Source: Limimaricola pyoseonensis
GTDB lineage: Bacteria > Pseudomonadota > Alphaproteobacteria > Rhodobacterales > Rhodobacteraceae
DNA: 64,000 nt
Direction: 5' to 3'
Assembly (NCBI RefSeq): GCF_900102015.1
Contig: NZ_FNAT01000002.1
Span: 620,001-684,000, forward strand
Part shown: positions 1 through 8,296 of the stretch, in pieces
Numbering within the stretch: the first letter of the stretch is position 1
Layout: each line of letters opens with the position of its first letter
Made by a program: the position numbers and the translations under genes
The notes under the pieces: model-generated
Told to the model about the DNA's origin: nothing
Databases searched by the model: none
What the model saw: the letters and a program-made list of their open reading frames with translations, nothing else

Positions 1-762
1 CTCCTCCTCGACGATGCCGAGCAGACTGCGCTGGTCGACCTCGACCGCACCTGCGACGCTCTGGTCGCCCATGCCCACCAGCGACAGCGCCAGCGTGCCG
101 GTCGACTGCGCCTGCGCGAGGTTGGCGACCTGCTGGGGGCTGGCCTGCACGGTCACGGTCCGCGCCACCATCGCCTCGGCGCGGCTCTGGTCCGAGGTCT
201 GGTCGACGCCGACCAGCTCGAGGCCGGTCTCGATCAGTTTGGTGACCTCCTGGCCGGTCTCGGGGCCGACGTTCAGGGAGCCGGTCCAGTAGACGTCGAC
301 CCGGTCGCCGGGGCGCAGGAAGCCCGACACGCCGCTGGCGGCGGTCACGCTGATCGCGAAGGCGCGCATGCCCTGGTCGAGCCGGGTGCTGATGCCGGCA
401 TTGCCGCCGGGCGCGGTGATCTTGGCCAGAAGCACCGGCTCGTTCGCCTCCATCGGGCGCAGCACGAGGCGGGCGCCCTTGCGGTCGGCGGGAAACAGCT
501 CCTCAAGGCTGCTGACCGTGCCCTCGGGCAGGTGCTTCTCGACGTAGCGGATCGGCGCGACGTCCTCGGGCGTCAGCTCCTCGCCATAGGAGAGCGCGCG
601 GCTCACCGCCAGGACCTCGACGGTCGGGACCTGCTGCTTGGCGACGGCGCGCTCGCGCGCCAGCGCGGCCTGCTGCTGCTCGAAATGGCCCTGCACCATG
701 TAGACGGCGAAGCCGGCGAGGCCGAGGCCGATCAGGAAGACGAAGGCGAACACTGCGCGCAT
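1..762 (-). CDS. cpaB: Flp pilus assembly protein CpaB (RcpC), C-terminus cut by window edge
   Basis: Periplasm-facing component of the Flp/Tad pilus secretin complex. The protein starts with MRAVFAFVFLIGLG, a single N-terminal membrane anchor. An SAF-like segment follows (VEVLAVSRALSYGEELTPED), then an RcpC/CpaB-type region with LRPGDRVDVYWTG and a conserved stretch ending SLVGMGDQ. This order is typical of CpaB. About 254 codons are visible and the reading frame is still open at base 1, so the C-terminus lies outside the window. The gene sits just downstream of two prepilin-like genes on the same strand, the usual order in tad loci. Family assignment is firm; the symbol follows Caulobacter usage. 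Confidence 0.88.
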   Translation of the reverse strand, partial: MRAVFAFVFLIGLGLAGFAVYMVQGHFEQQQAALARERAVAKQQVPTVEVLAVSRALSYGEELTPEDVAPIRYVEKHLPEGTVSSLEELFPADRKGARLVLRPMEANEPVLLAKITAPGGNAGISTRLDQGMRAFAISVTAASGVSGFLRPGDRVDVYWTGSLNVGPETGQEVTKLIETGLELVGVDQTSDQSRAEAMVARTVTVQASPQQVANLAQAQSTGTLALSLVGMGDQSVAGAVEVDQRSLLGIVEEE

Positions 763-786
763 GGAAGGATCCTCTTTCTTGTTCTT

Positions 787-975
787 CTACTGAGGGGTCT
801 GGTCGGCGTATTGCTCGAGCTTCTGCGCGATCTGCCCGTTGGCGCGCAGCGTGCTCTGGCTGACGGCGATGCCGATGGCGAGCGAGACGGCGACGATGCC
901 GGCGGCCAGGACGACCCAGTCGACCGAGACGGCCCCGTCCTCGCAGTTCTTCAGCCTAGCGAAATGGCACTTCAT
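787..975 (-). CDS. Flp-type prepilin-like small protein (second paralogue)
   Basis: 62-residue protein with a charged N-terminus (MKCHFARLKNCEDG), then AVSVDWVVLAAGIVAVSLAI, a hydrophobic helix like that of Flp/class IVb pilins. The processing site would fall after the Gly of EDG. At position +5, where Flp pilins have Glu, this protein has Asp, followed by Trp instead of Tyr. Unlike its neighbour it carries a hydrophilic tail (LRANGQIAQKLEQYADQTPQ) and a Cys before the cleavage site. An AGGAGG lies just upstream; the second of two adjacent ATGs (975) gives better spacing than the first (978). It may be a minor pilin or pseudopilin. It lies between the main pilin gene and cpaB. Confidence 0.72.
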   Translation of the reverse strand: MKCHFARLKNCEDGAVSVDWVVLAAGIVAVSLAIGIAVSQSTLRANGQIAQKLEQYADQTPQ

Positions 976-1081
976 CATCCCTCCTGCCACCGACGGCCCC
1001 CGCCCCGGAGGCCACCTTGATCGGCGATTGTGGTGAGGTTGTGATCGCGGCGGGGCCACTCCGAGAACCCGCCCGAACACC

Positions 1082-1107
1082 GAAAGGGCCGCGCGAGCGG
1101 CCCTTTC
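1082..1107 (-). terminator. Hairpin terminator after the pilin gene
   Basis: Perfect 10-bp inverted repeat GAAAGGGCCG/CGGCCCTTTC with a 6-base loop, about 60 bases beyond the stop of the pilin gene at 1166. In tad loci the abundant pilin transcript often ends before the assembly genes; a hairpin here would give that partial termination. It has no long T-run. Confidence 0.65.
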
Positions 1108-1165
1108 CGTGTCGTGGAACGGCCGCAGCGGCGCGGCCGGTTCACGATGGTCTGCTGTCGCGGCT

Positions 1166-1345
1166 TCAGAGGCCGGCAGCGGTGTCCAGGTCGGCCGAGA
1201 TCGTTGCGGCGACCGAGTCGACCTTGGTGTCGAGCGTGGTCATCACGGCGATGCCGATGCCGACGATGGCGGCGGTCAGGACGACCCAGTCAACGGTCAC
1301 GGCGCCGGATTCGTCATTATGGAACTTCTTGATGAAGTTGATCAT
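1166..1345 (-). CDS. flp: Flp family type IVb pilin
   Basis: 59-residue probable major pilin of the Flp/Tad system. The leader MINFIKKFHNDESG is followed by AVTVDWVVLTAAIVGIGIAV, the hydrophobic assembly helix, and a short polar C-terminus. Cleavage by the CpaA-type prepilin peptidase is expected after Gly14. Position +5 is Asp with Trp after it, in place of the usual Glu-Tyr of Flp pilins. The start at 1345 has AGGAGG at 8-base spacing; longer in-frame starts lack this. It is the first gene of the minus-strand pilus cluster running into the second prepilin and cpaB, and a hairpin follows its stop. Confidence 0.85.
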   Translation of the reverse strand: MINFIKKFHNDESGAVTVDWVVLTAAIVGIGIAVMTTLDTKVDSVAATISADLDTAAGL

Positions 1346-1608
1346 TTCATGTCCCTCCTGGGGGGTTGTTGCTGTCATTCCCCCAGCGGATCGACGATGC
1401 GCGTTCCCCGCTGGTGGTTACATATAGCCGGCGGATTGGGGCGGGATTTGGACGCCATTGGTGCGATTTTTCACCCTTTGTCCGGCGCCGGTCGCAACTT
1501 TGCGTGGCCCAGCCGCCCCACCCGGGCGGCGTCTCGTGCCGGCCGGATCGTCAGGCCGGCCCGGTTTTGCGAAAGTCCCGGCGACTCGGTTGCGATGAGG
1601 GAGTGGAC

Positions 1609-2469
1609 ATGCGCGCGGCGCTGACAGGCGGTCCCCCGGGCAGGCTGTTCAACCTGGCGCTCGGCCTCGCGCTGACGCTCGGCATCCTCGCGGCGGCGCC
1701 CGGCCGGGCCGAAACCGGCCAGGGGGCGGATTTCACCTTCAGGCGAATCGCGGTGCCCGAACCCGGCGCGGGCCGCCGGATCACCGTGCAGATCGACCCC
1801 ACGGTCGCGCCGGTCCGCGCCGCGCCGGTGCCCGAGGCGCAGGACCCCGCGGCGCCGGCCGGCGCCGACCGGGCCGCGGGGTCCGACTGGTTCTGGGCGG
1901 CGGTCTCGCCGCGCCTCGCCGATGCCGGCCCCGGCCGGCTCGAGCCGGCGATGCTGGCGCTGGGCCTGGCGCCGGCGGGCCGGGCCGTCGCGGCGCCGCG
2001 GGTGCAGCACCTGCAGGACATCGCGCGCAGCTACGGCACCGAGATCATGCGCGCCACCATCGGCACCCGCGTCTCGCCCGCGCTGGCGCTGGCCGTCATT
2101 TCGGTCGAGAGCGCGGGCCGGGTCGATGCGCAGAGCGGGGCCGGCGCGCAGGGGCTGATGCAGTTGATGCCGGCCACCGCGGCGCGGTTCGGCGTCGCCG
2201 ACTGGCGGGTCTCGGCCGAGAACATCCGCGGCGGCGTCGCCTATCTCGACTGGCTGCTCGGCCATTTCGGCGGCGACCCGATCCTGGCGCTGGCGGGCTA
2301 CAACGCGGGCGAGGGGGCGGTGCGCGACAATGGCGGCGTGCCGCCCTATGCCGAGACGCGGGGCTACGTGCCCAAGGTGCTCACCGCCTGGGGCGTGGCG
2401 CGCGGGCTTTGCGTGACGCCGCCGGTGCTGATCGGCGACGGCTGCGTGTTCTCGGTCAACAGCCTCTAG
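1609..2469 (+). CDS. Lytic transglycosylase, SLT domain
   Basis: 286-residue exported murein transglycosylase. A signal peptide (FNLALGLALTLGILAAAPGRA) is followed by about 90 low-complexity Pro/Ala-rich residues and a C-terminal goose-type SLT domain. The domain contains ISVESAG with catalytic Glu167, GAQGLMQLMPATA, GGVAYLDWLL and LALAGYNAGEGAV, all family hallmarks. The domain cleaves peptidoglycan with formation of 1,6-anhydro ends. The start at 1609 is chosen because it directly precedes the signal peptide and has GAGGGAG upstream. It is divergent from the pilus genes, and a role in making space for the pilus in the wall is possible but not shown. Confidence 0.87.
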   Translation: MRAALTGGPPGRLFNLALGLALTLGILAAAPGRAETGQGADFTFRRIAVPEPGAGRRITVQIDPTVAPVRAAPVPEAQDPAAPAGADRAAGSDWFWAAVSPRLADAGPGRLEPAMLALGLAPAGRAVAAPRVQHLQDIARSYGTEIMRATIGTRVSPALALAVISVESAGRVDAQSGAGAQGLMQLMPATAARFGVADWRVSAENIRGGVAYLDWLLGHFGGDPILALAGYNAGEGAVRDNGGVPPYAETRGYVPKVLTAWGVARGLCVTPPVLIGDGCVFSVNSL

Positions 2470-2470
2470 G

Positions 2471-2758
2471 TCAGGCGAAGAGCGCGGCCTTCTCCGGATG
2501 CCGCCGCGCCCAGAGCGCGACGTAGGAGCAGGCCGGCACGATGCGGAAGCCCTGCGCCTCGGCATCCTCGACCATCGCGCACACGAGGGCCGCGGCATGG
2601 CCGCGCCCCTCGTGTGCGCGCGGCACGCCGGTATGGGTGGCGACGCGCGCGTCGCCGCGCGCCACCCATGTCAGCTCGGCCTCGGCGCCACCGCCGAGAT
2701 CGAGCGCGTAGCGGCCCCTTTCGGGGCCGCCCTCGCGACGGATCTCGCGATCAGACAA
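2471..2758 (-). CDS. Small GNAT-fold acetyltransferase (YjdJ-like)
   Basis: 95-residue protein of the short Acetyltransf_CG/YjdJ type. It has the acetyl-CoA binding signature [18 protein letters not shown] and the C-terminal block [17 protein letters not shown] with the Cys and Tyr typical of this family. It appears to start with TTG at 2758, overlapping the last codons of scoB by 8 bases. No ATG or GTG lies early enough to preserve the N-terminal strand, so I infer translational coupling to the CoA-transferase. The substrate is unknown. Confidence 0.75.
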   Translation of the reverse strand: MSDREIRREGGPERGRYALDLGGGAEAELTWVARGDARVATHTGVPRAHEGRGHAAALVCAMVEDAEAQGFRIVPACSYVALWARRHPEKAALFA

Positions 2759-3377
2759 TGGTCGCCTCGGTGGCTTCGCGGATCTCGGCTTCGGTCACGC
2801 CCGGCGCCGTCTCCACGATCTTCAGGCCGCCCTCGACCACGTCGAGCACGCCGAGGCCGGTGATGATCCGGTCGACCACGCCGGTGCCGGTGAGCGGCAG
2901 CGTGCATTCCTTCAGCAGCTTCGATTCGCCGGCCTTGTTGGTGTGGTCCATCACCACCACCACGCGGCCGACGCCGGCGACGAGGTCCATCGCGCCGCCC
3001 ATGCCCTTCACGAGCTTGCCCGGGATCATCCAGTTCGCGAGATCGCCGTTCTCGGCCACCTCCATCGCGCCGAGGATCGCCATGGCGATCTTGCCGCCGC
3101 GGATCATGCCGAAGGAGGTCGCGCTGTCGAAATAGGCGGTGTGCGGCAGCTCGGTGATGGTCTGCTTGCCGGCGTTGATGAGATCGGGGTCGATCTCCTC
3201 CTCGGTCGGGAAGGGGCCCATGCCGAGCATGCCGTTCTCGGACTGGAGCGTCACGTGCACGCCCTCGGGGATGTAGTTCGGCACCAGCGTCGGAATGCCG
3301 ATGCCGAGGTTCACGTAGGTGCCGTCCTCGAGCTCCTGCGCGGCGCGTGCCGCCATCTGCTTGCGGTCCCAGGCCAT
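2751..3377 (-). CDS. scoB: Succinyl-CoA:3-ketoacid CoA-transferase subunit B
   Basis: 208-residue beta subunit that moves CoA from succinyl-CoA to acetoacetate or another 3-oxoacid, in ketone-body and short-chain acid use. [13 protein letters not shown] and the SENG motif with catalytic Glu47 ([14 protein letters not shown]) identify the beta subunit. [16 protein letters not shown] and the C-terminal [16 protein letters not shown] agree. The start at 3377 has GGAGG at 8-base spacing and lies 2 bases after the scoA stop. Related subunits (PcaJ, AtoA, CatJ) share the motifs, so the acid substrate is inferred from overall similarity to SCOT. Confidence 0.92.
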   Translation of the reverse strand: MAWDRKQMAARAAQELEDGTYVNLGIGIPTLVPNYIPEGVHVTLQSENGMLGMGPFPTEEEIDPDLINAGKQTITELPHTAYFDSATSFGMIRGGKIAMAILGAMEVAENGDLANWMIPGKLVKGMGGAMDLVAGVGRVVVVMDHTNKAGESKLLKECTLPLTGTGVVDRIITGLGVLDVVEGGLKIVETAPGVTEAEIREATEATIV

Positions 3378-3379
3378 GC

Positions 3380-4099
3380 TTACGCCTCCCTCGTCCCGCC
3401 GGAGGCGGGCTCTCTCAACGTGCGCTGTTCGATGCGCTTCTCGTGCTCGCCTTGGATCAGCCGGTGCACGTAGATCCCCGGCAGGTGGATGTGGTCGGGG
3501 TCGAGCGAGCCGGCCGGCACGATCTCCTCGACCTCGGCGACGCAGACGCGGCCGCACATCGCGGCGGGCGGGTTGAAGTTGCGGGCGGTCTTGCGGAAGA
3601 CGAGGTTGCCGGTCTCGTCGGCCTTCCACGCCTTGACGATCGACAGGTCGGCGACGATGCCGCGCTCGAGGATGTAGGTCTCGCCGTCGAAGACCTTCTC
3701 CTCCTTGCCCTCGGCCACCTTCGTGCCGACGCCGGTCTTGGTGTAGAAGCCCGGAATGCCCGAGCCGCCGGCGCGCATCCGTTCGGCCAGGGTGCCCTGC
3801 GGGGTGAATTCCAGCTCCAGCTCGCCCGAGAGGTACTGGCGCATGAACTCGGCGTTCTCGCCCACATAGGACGAGATCATCTTGCGGATCTGCCGGGTCT
3901 GCAGCAGCAGCCCGAGACCGAAATCATCGACGCCCGCGTTGTTCGAGGCGAAGGTCAGATCCTTCACGCCCGCCTCGCGGATCGCGTTGATCAGAAGCTC
4001 GGGGATGCCGCACAGGCCGAAGCCGCCCGCCGCGATCAGCATCCCGTCCTTCAGCAGCCCGTCGAGCGCCGACGCGGCGTCCGGATAGGTCTTTTGCAT
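3380..4099 (-). CDS. scoA: Succinyl-CoA:3-ketoacid CoA-transferase subunit A
   Basis: 239-residue alpha subunit paired with Sco[19 protein letters not shown] is the class I CoA-transferase glycine-rich loop, followed by [14 protein letters not shown] and [18 protein letters not shown], typical of SCOT alpha chains. The start has GGGGGAG upstream. The adjacent scoA-scoB pair encodes one heteromeric enzyme. The last ~15 residues are charged and may be a linker remnant corresponding to the fused animal enzyme. Confidence 0.92.
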   Translation of the reverse strand: MQKTYPDAASALDGLLKDGMLIAAGGFGLCGIPELLINAIREAGVKDLTFASNNAGVDDFGLGLLLQTRQIRKMISSYVGENAEFMRQYLSGELELEFTPQGTLAERMRAGGSGIPGFYTKTGVGTKVAEGKEEKVFDGETYILERGIVADLSIVKAWKADETGNLVFRKTARNFNPPAAMCGRVCVAEVEEIVPAGSLDPDHIHLPGIYVHRLIQGEHEKRIEQRTLREPASGGTREA

Positions 4100-4162
4100 C
4101 TGTCTCCCCCTGTTGCGTCGGGGGGAACCTTTGCGCCGGGCGGGGCCGAAGTCAACGCGGGT

Positions 4163-4187
4163 GCCGCGCCGCAGAAGGCGGCGCGGC
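4163..4187 (-). terminator. GC-rich hairpin after topA
   Basis: Perfect 10-bp stem GCCGCGCCGC/GCGGCGCGGC with a 5-base loop, 9 bases beyond the topA stop codon. There is no T-run, so it may only stabilise the 3' end. Confidence 0.4.
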
Positions 4188-4195
4188 GCGCGGTC

Positions 4196-6883
4196 TCACT
4201 CGGCCGCCTCGTCGGCGGACTTCTTGGACGCCGTCTTCTTGGCGGGCGCCTTCTTGGTGGTGCTCTTGGCCTTCGTGGTCGTGGCCTTCTTGGCGGCGGG
4301 CTTCTTCGCCGCCGCCTTCTTGGCCGGGGCCTTCTTCTTTCCGCCCTTGGCGGCCTTCTCGTCCACCAGAGCGATCGCCTGTTCGAGCGTCACCGTCTCG
4401 GGCTCCACCTCCTTGGGCAGGGTGGCGTTGACCTTCTCCCATTTCACGTAAGGCCCGTAGCGGCCCGGCATGACCGAGATCGCGCCGCCCGAGGGGTGCT
4501 CGCCCAGCTCCTTCAGCGCCTTGGCCGCCGCACCGCGGCCGCCGCGCCCGGCGGCCTTCTGCGCCAGTACCTCGACGGCGCGGTTCATGCCGATCTCGAA
4601 GACCTCGTCCACTTCCTTGAGGTTGGCGTAGAGTCGACCGTGCTTCACGAAGGGCCCGAAGCGGCCGATCCCGGCCTCGACCGGCTCGCCATCCTCGGGG
4701 TGGTTGCCCACGAAGCGCGGCAGCGACAGCAGCGTCAGCGCCTTCTGCAGGTCCATCGCGTCCATCTGCCAGCCCTTGGGCAGCGAGGCGCGCGGCGGCT
4801 TGGGCTGCTCGGCCGTCGCCTCGCCGCGCTGGACGTAGGGCCCGAAGCGGCCGGTCTTCAGCCAGATCTCGTCGCCCTGGTCCTCGCCCAGCACCCGGTC
4901 GGCGCCGGTGTCGGCACCGTCACCGCCGATCGGCCGGGTATAGCGGCATTCGGGGTAGTTGCCGCAGCCGACGAAACCGCCGGTGCGCGAGGTCTTGAGA
5001 TGCAGCTTGCCGGTGCCGCATTGCGGGCAGAGGCGCGGGTCGGTGCCGTCCTCGCGCGGCGGGTAGAGCTGCGGCGCCAGCGCCTCGTCGAGCACGTCGA
5101 GCACCTCGGTGATCCGCAGCTCCGAGGTTTCGGCGATGGCGGCGGAGAAGTCGCACCAGAACCGCGCCAGCAGTTCCTTGTAGTCGGCCTTGCCGGCCGA
5201 GACGTCGTCGAGCTGTTCCTCGAGCTCGGCGGTGAAGTCGTATTCGACGTAGCGCTTGAAGAAGTTCAGCAGGAAGATCGTGACGATCCGGCCCTTGTCC
5301 TGCGGGATCAGCCGGTTCTTGTCCTTCGAGACGTAGTCGCGGTCCTGGATCGTGCCGATGACGCTGGCATAGGTCGAGGGCCGGCCGATCCCGAGCTCTT
5401 CCATGCGCTTGACCAGCGTCGCCTCGGTGTAGCGCGGCGGCGGCTGGGTGTGGTGCTGCAGCGCTAGCACGGCGGCATCGCCGCCCAGCACCGCGGCATC
5501 CTTGCTCTCCTCGGTCGCCTTGCCGAAGGCGGCCTTGAGCGCGCCCGAGGCGAACTTCGCGGCCTCGCCCTGGTGGATCTGCGGCAGGCGGCGGTCGTCG
5601 TCGCTCTCGACGTCGTCGCGGCCTTCCTCGTAGACCTTGAGGAAGCCGTCGAACAGCACGACCTGGCCGGTGGCGCGCAGCACCACCTCGCGGTCGCGGC
5701 TCTCGATGTCGACCGTGGTGCGCTCGAGCCGGGCGGCCTCCATCTGGCAGGCGAGGGTGCGTTTCCAGATCAGGTCGTAGAGCTTGCGCTGATCGGCCTC
5801 GAGCCGGGCGAGCTTGCCGGCGTCGCGCGACATGTCGGTGGGCCGGATGCACTCGTGCGCTTCCTGCGCGTTCTTGGCCTTGTTCTTGTACATGCGCGGC
5901 GATTTCGGGACGTAGGCGTCGCCGTAGCGCGACTTGATCTCGTCGCGCGCGGCCATCACCGCCTCGGGCGCCATGTCGATGCCGTCGGTCCGCATGTAGG
6001 TGATGTAGCCCGCCTCGTAGAGCCGCTGCGCCGCCGACATGGTGGCGCGCGCGCCCATGCCGAACTTGCGGCTGGCTTCCTGCTGCAGGGTCGAGGTCAT
6101 GAACGGGGCAGAGGGGTTGCGCGAGCCCGGCTTGGCCTCGACCGAGGCCACGGTGAGGTCGCGCGAGGCCACGGCCTGCACCGCCATCTCGGCCTGGGTG
6201 CGGTCGGCGAGGTCGAAGCGGTCGAGCTTCTGGCCGCCTAGAACGGTCAGCCGCGCCTCGTATTCCTGCCCGCGCGGGGTCTGCAGCTGCGCCTTCACGC
6301 TCCAGTATTCGCGGGGTTTGAACGCCTCGATCTCCATCTCGCGCTCGACGATGAGCCGCAGGCAGACCGACTGCACGCGGCCCGCCGACTTGGCGCCGGG
6401 CAGCTTGCGCCAGAGCACCGGGCTCAGGTTGAAGCCCACGAGGTAGTCGAGCGCGCGGCGCGCGAGGTAGGCATGCACCAGCGGCGCGTCGATCTCGCGC
6501 GGGTTCTGCATCGCCTCGGTCACGGCCGCCTTGGTGATGGCGTTGAAGACCACGCGCGACACCGGCGTGTCCTTCTTCAGCGCCCGGCGCTTGGTCAGCG
6601 CCTCCTGCAGGTGCCAAGAGATCGCCTCGCCCTCGCGATCGGGGTCGGTGGCGAGGATCAGGTTCGGGTCGTCCTTCAGCGCGTCGGCGATCGCCTTGAC
6701 GTGCTTGCGGCTGTCGGCGCCGACCTCCCAGCTCATGTCGAAATCGTTCTCGGTGTCGACCGAGCCGTCCTTGGGCGGCAGGTCGCGGACATGGCCGTAG
6801 GAGGCGAGCACGGTGTAGTCCGAGCCGAGATAGGTGTTGATCGTCTTGGCCTTGGCCGGAGATTCGACGACGACGACGGGCAT
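4196..6883 (-). CDS. topA: DNA topoisomerase I (type IA)
   Basis: 895-residue enzyme that relaxes negative supercoils. It begins PVVVVESPAKAKTINTYLG (Toprim domain), has the DPDREGEAISWHL acidic motif, and the active-site segment GYITYMRTDG with the nucleophilic Tyr. A C4 zinc-finger segment (CPQCGTGKLHL...CGNYPECRY) follows. Several C-terminal repeat modules of the GRFGPYVQRG/GRYGPYVKWE type come next. It ends in a roughly 45-residue Lys/Ala-rich tail (KKAPAKKAAAKK pattern) that should bind DNA or RNA non-specifically. The start at 6883 gives the conserved N-terminus; an upstream in-frame extension has no conserved content. Confidence 0.95.
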   Translation of the reverse strand: MPVVVVESPAKAKTINTYLGSDYTVLASYGHVRDLPPKDGSVDTENDFDMSWEVGADSRKHVKAIADALKDDPNLILATDPDREGEAISWHLQEALTKRRALKKDTPVSRVVFNAITKAAVTEAMQNPREIDAPLVHAYLARRALDYLVGFNLSPVLWRKLPGAKSAGRVQSVCLRLIVEREMEIEAFKPREYWSVKAQLQTPRGQEYEARLTVLGGQKLDRFDLADRTQAEMAVQAVASRDLTVASVEAKPGSRNPSAPFMTSTLQQEASRKFGMGARATMSAAQRLYEAGYITYMRTDGIDMAPEAVMAARDEIKSRYGDAYVPKSPRMYKNKAKNAQEAHECIRPTDMSRDAGKLARLEADQRKLYDLIWKRTLACQMEAARLERTTVDIESRDREVVLRATGQVVLFDGFLKVYEEGRDDVESDDDRRLPQIHQGEAAKFASGALKAAFGKATEESKDAAVLGGDAAVLALQHHTQPPPRYTEATLVKRMEELGIGRPSTYASVIGTIQDRDYVSKDKNRLIPQDKGRIVTIFLLNFFKRYVEYDFTAELEEQLDDVSAGKADYKELLARFWCDFSAAIAETSELRITEVLDVLDEALAPQLYPPREDGTDPRLCPQCGTGKLHLKTSRTGGFVGCGNYPECRYTRPIGGDGADTGADRVLGEDQGDEIWLKTGRFGPYVQRGEATAEQPKPPRASLPKGWQMDAMDLQKALTLLSLPRFVGNHPEDGEPVEAGIGRFGPFVKHGRLYANLKEVDEVFEIGMNRAVEVLAQKAAGRGGRGAAAKALKELGEHPSGGAISVMPGRYGPYVKWEKVNATLPKEVEPETVTLEQAIALVDEKAAKGGKKKAPAKKAAAKKPAAKKATTTKAKSTTKKAPAKKTASKKSADEAAE

Positions 6884-7036
6884 GGAGAATCCTCGGATCG
6901 GGGGGGAGCGATTTGGGCGGGCAACATGTGGCGGCCCTCGCGGCATTGTCAATGCACCCGATGCGCGGGTTTCCGGTCCGTGCGGTATCGCGTCGCCGTC
7001 GAAGGGGGCAGGGGCGCGCCGCGCGATGGAGGGGGG

Positions 7037-8218
7037 TCAGCCCTGCGCCGGGCTCAGATCGCGCCGCGACAGCAGGCCGCCGGCCCGCCGCTCCACCCGG
7101 CCCTCGAGTTCGAGTTCGGTGAGCGCGCAGGCCACCATGGGCGCGGGCAGGCCGAGATCGCGGGTGAGCTGGTCCTCGGCCAGCGGCGCCGCCCCGAGCT
7201 GCCCGAGGATCCTGTCGCTCAGGGCCGGGGGCGCGGGTGAGTCGGCCCGGTCGCGGCGCGGCGCCGCGGCGCGGGCCGCCGGCTCCGGCGCGGCGGGGGG
7301 CGCGACAGGGGGCGCGGGGCAGGGCGCGGATTCGAGCAGGTCGATCACGTCATCGGCCCCGCGCACCAGCGCGGCACCGTCCCGGATCAGCATGTTGCAG
7401 CCCGCCGCCCGCGCGTCGAAGGGGTGGCCCGGCACGGCCAGCACCTCGCGCCCGGCCTCCAGCGCGCAGCGCGCGGTGATCAGGCTGCCCGAGCGCGCGG
7501 CCGCCTCGACCACGATCACCGCCCGCGCCAGACCGGCGACGATCCGGTTGCGCGCGGGGAAGTGCCGCCCCTGCGGCGTCAGCCCGACCGCCTGCTCGGA
7601 GAGCGCGAGCCCGTCGGTGGAAATGCGGCGCGCCAGGTCGGCGTTCTCTGTGGGGTAGGTCACGTCGATGCCGCCGGCGAGCACGGCGATGGTGCCGGAG
7701 GGCAGCGCGGCCGCGTGCGCCTCGGCGTCGATGCCGCGCGCCAGGCCCGACACGACGACCCATCCGGCCTCCGCCAGTGCGCCGGAGAGCCGATGCGCCA
7801 TGCGGCGGCCGAGCGAGGAGGCGTTGCGCGCGCCGACCAGCGCCAGCATCGGCCGGCGCAGCAGCGCGCCGCGGCCGCGCATCCACAAGAGCGGCGGCGC
7901 GTCGGGCAGGGCGGCCAGCAGGGCGGGGTAGAGCGGGTCGCCATGCGCCAGCAGCCGGGCGCCGCGCTCGTGCCCGGCCTCGAGCTCCGCCTGCGCCGCC
8001 TCGCGGCTGCAGGCTTGGTAGCCGGCCACGCCCGCGGCGCGGGCGATGTCGGGCAGGACGTCCAGCGCCGCCTCGGCCGTGCCGTGCTGGGCCAGCAGGC
8101 GCCAGTAGGTCGCCACCCCGACCCGGCGAGAGCGCAACAGACGAAGCCGGGACAGCAGATCTTCTTCCGAGGTGGGTGGGAGTGGGGGGTGAGCGGAAGA
8201 AGTGGGTTGGTGAGCCAT
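7037..8218 (-). CDS. dprA: DNA-processing protein DprA (Smf)
   Basis: 393-residue protein that loads RecA on incoming single-stranded DNA during transformation-type uptake. The Rossmann core contains LALVGARNASSLG (about residues 126-137), VVSGLARGIDAEAH, LAGGIDVTYPTEN and FPARNRIVAGLA, all DprA hallmarks. The C-terminal ~60 residues form a winged-helix (DprA_WH). In Rhodobacter capsulatus, dprA homologues are needed by recipients of gene transfer agent DNA under CtrA control. That makes the TTTA-N7-TTAAC site found 42-58 bases upstream notable. The start has GAGG 6 bases upstream. Confidence 0.94.
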   Translation of the reverse strand: MAHQPTSSAHPPLPPTSEEDLLSRLRLLRSRRVGVATYWRLLAQHGTAEAALDVLPDIARAAGVAGYQACSREAAQAELEAGHERGARLLAHGDPLYPALLAALPDAPPLLWMRGRGALLRRPMLALVGARNASSLGRRMAHRLSGALAEAGWVVVSGLARGIDAEAHAAALPSGTIAVLAGGIDVTYPTENADLARRISTDGLALSEQAVGLTPQGRHFPARNRIVAGLARAVIVVEAAARSGSLITARCALEAGREVLAVPGHPFDARAAGCNMLIRDGAALVRGADDVIDLLESAPCPAPPVAPPAAPEPAARAAAPRRDRADSPAPPALSDRILGQLGAAPLAEDQLTRDLGLPAPMVACALTELELEGRVERRAGGLLSRRDLSPAQG

Positions 8219-8260
8219 CCCGAGCCTCGCCTGTTGCGGGCCCAGATTTAAGGCGACTAG

Positions 8261-8276
8261 GTTAACAGGATGTAAA
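8261..8276 (-). promoter_or_regulatory. Candidate CtrA binding site upstream of dprA
   Basis: On the minus strand the sequence reads TTTA-CATCCTG-TTAAC, matching the CtrA consensus TTAA-N7-TTAAC at all but one base. It lies 42-58 bases upstream of the dprA start. TTAA is rare in this GC-rich window. Assignment is by consensus only. Confidence 0.5.
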
Positions 8277-8296
8277 CCAGAGGGAGATCCGCGCGC

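Noticed and set aside
1017-1036. TTGATCGGCGATTG as an FNR box near the pilins
   Set aside because: The second half does not match ATCAA and it lies downstream of the pilin start.
4196-4330. Lys/Ala repeats at the topA 3' end as a mobile or CRISPR-like repeat
   Set aside because: They are degenerate codons for a basic tail common in alphaproteobacterial TopA, with no spacer structure.
3347-5467. 706-codon plus-strand open frame across scoA and topA
   Set aside because: It is antisense to two clear genes and its translation is low-complexity with no domain.
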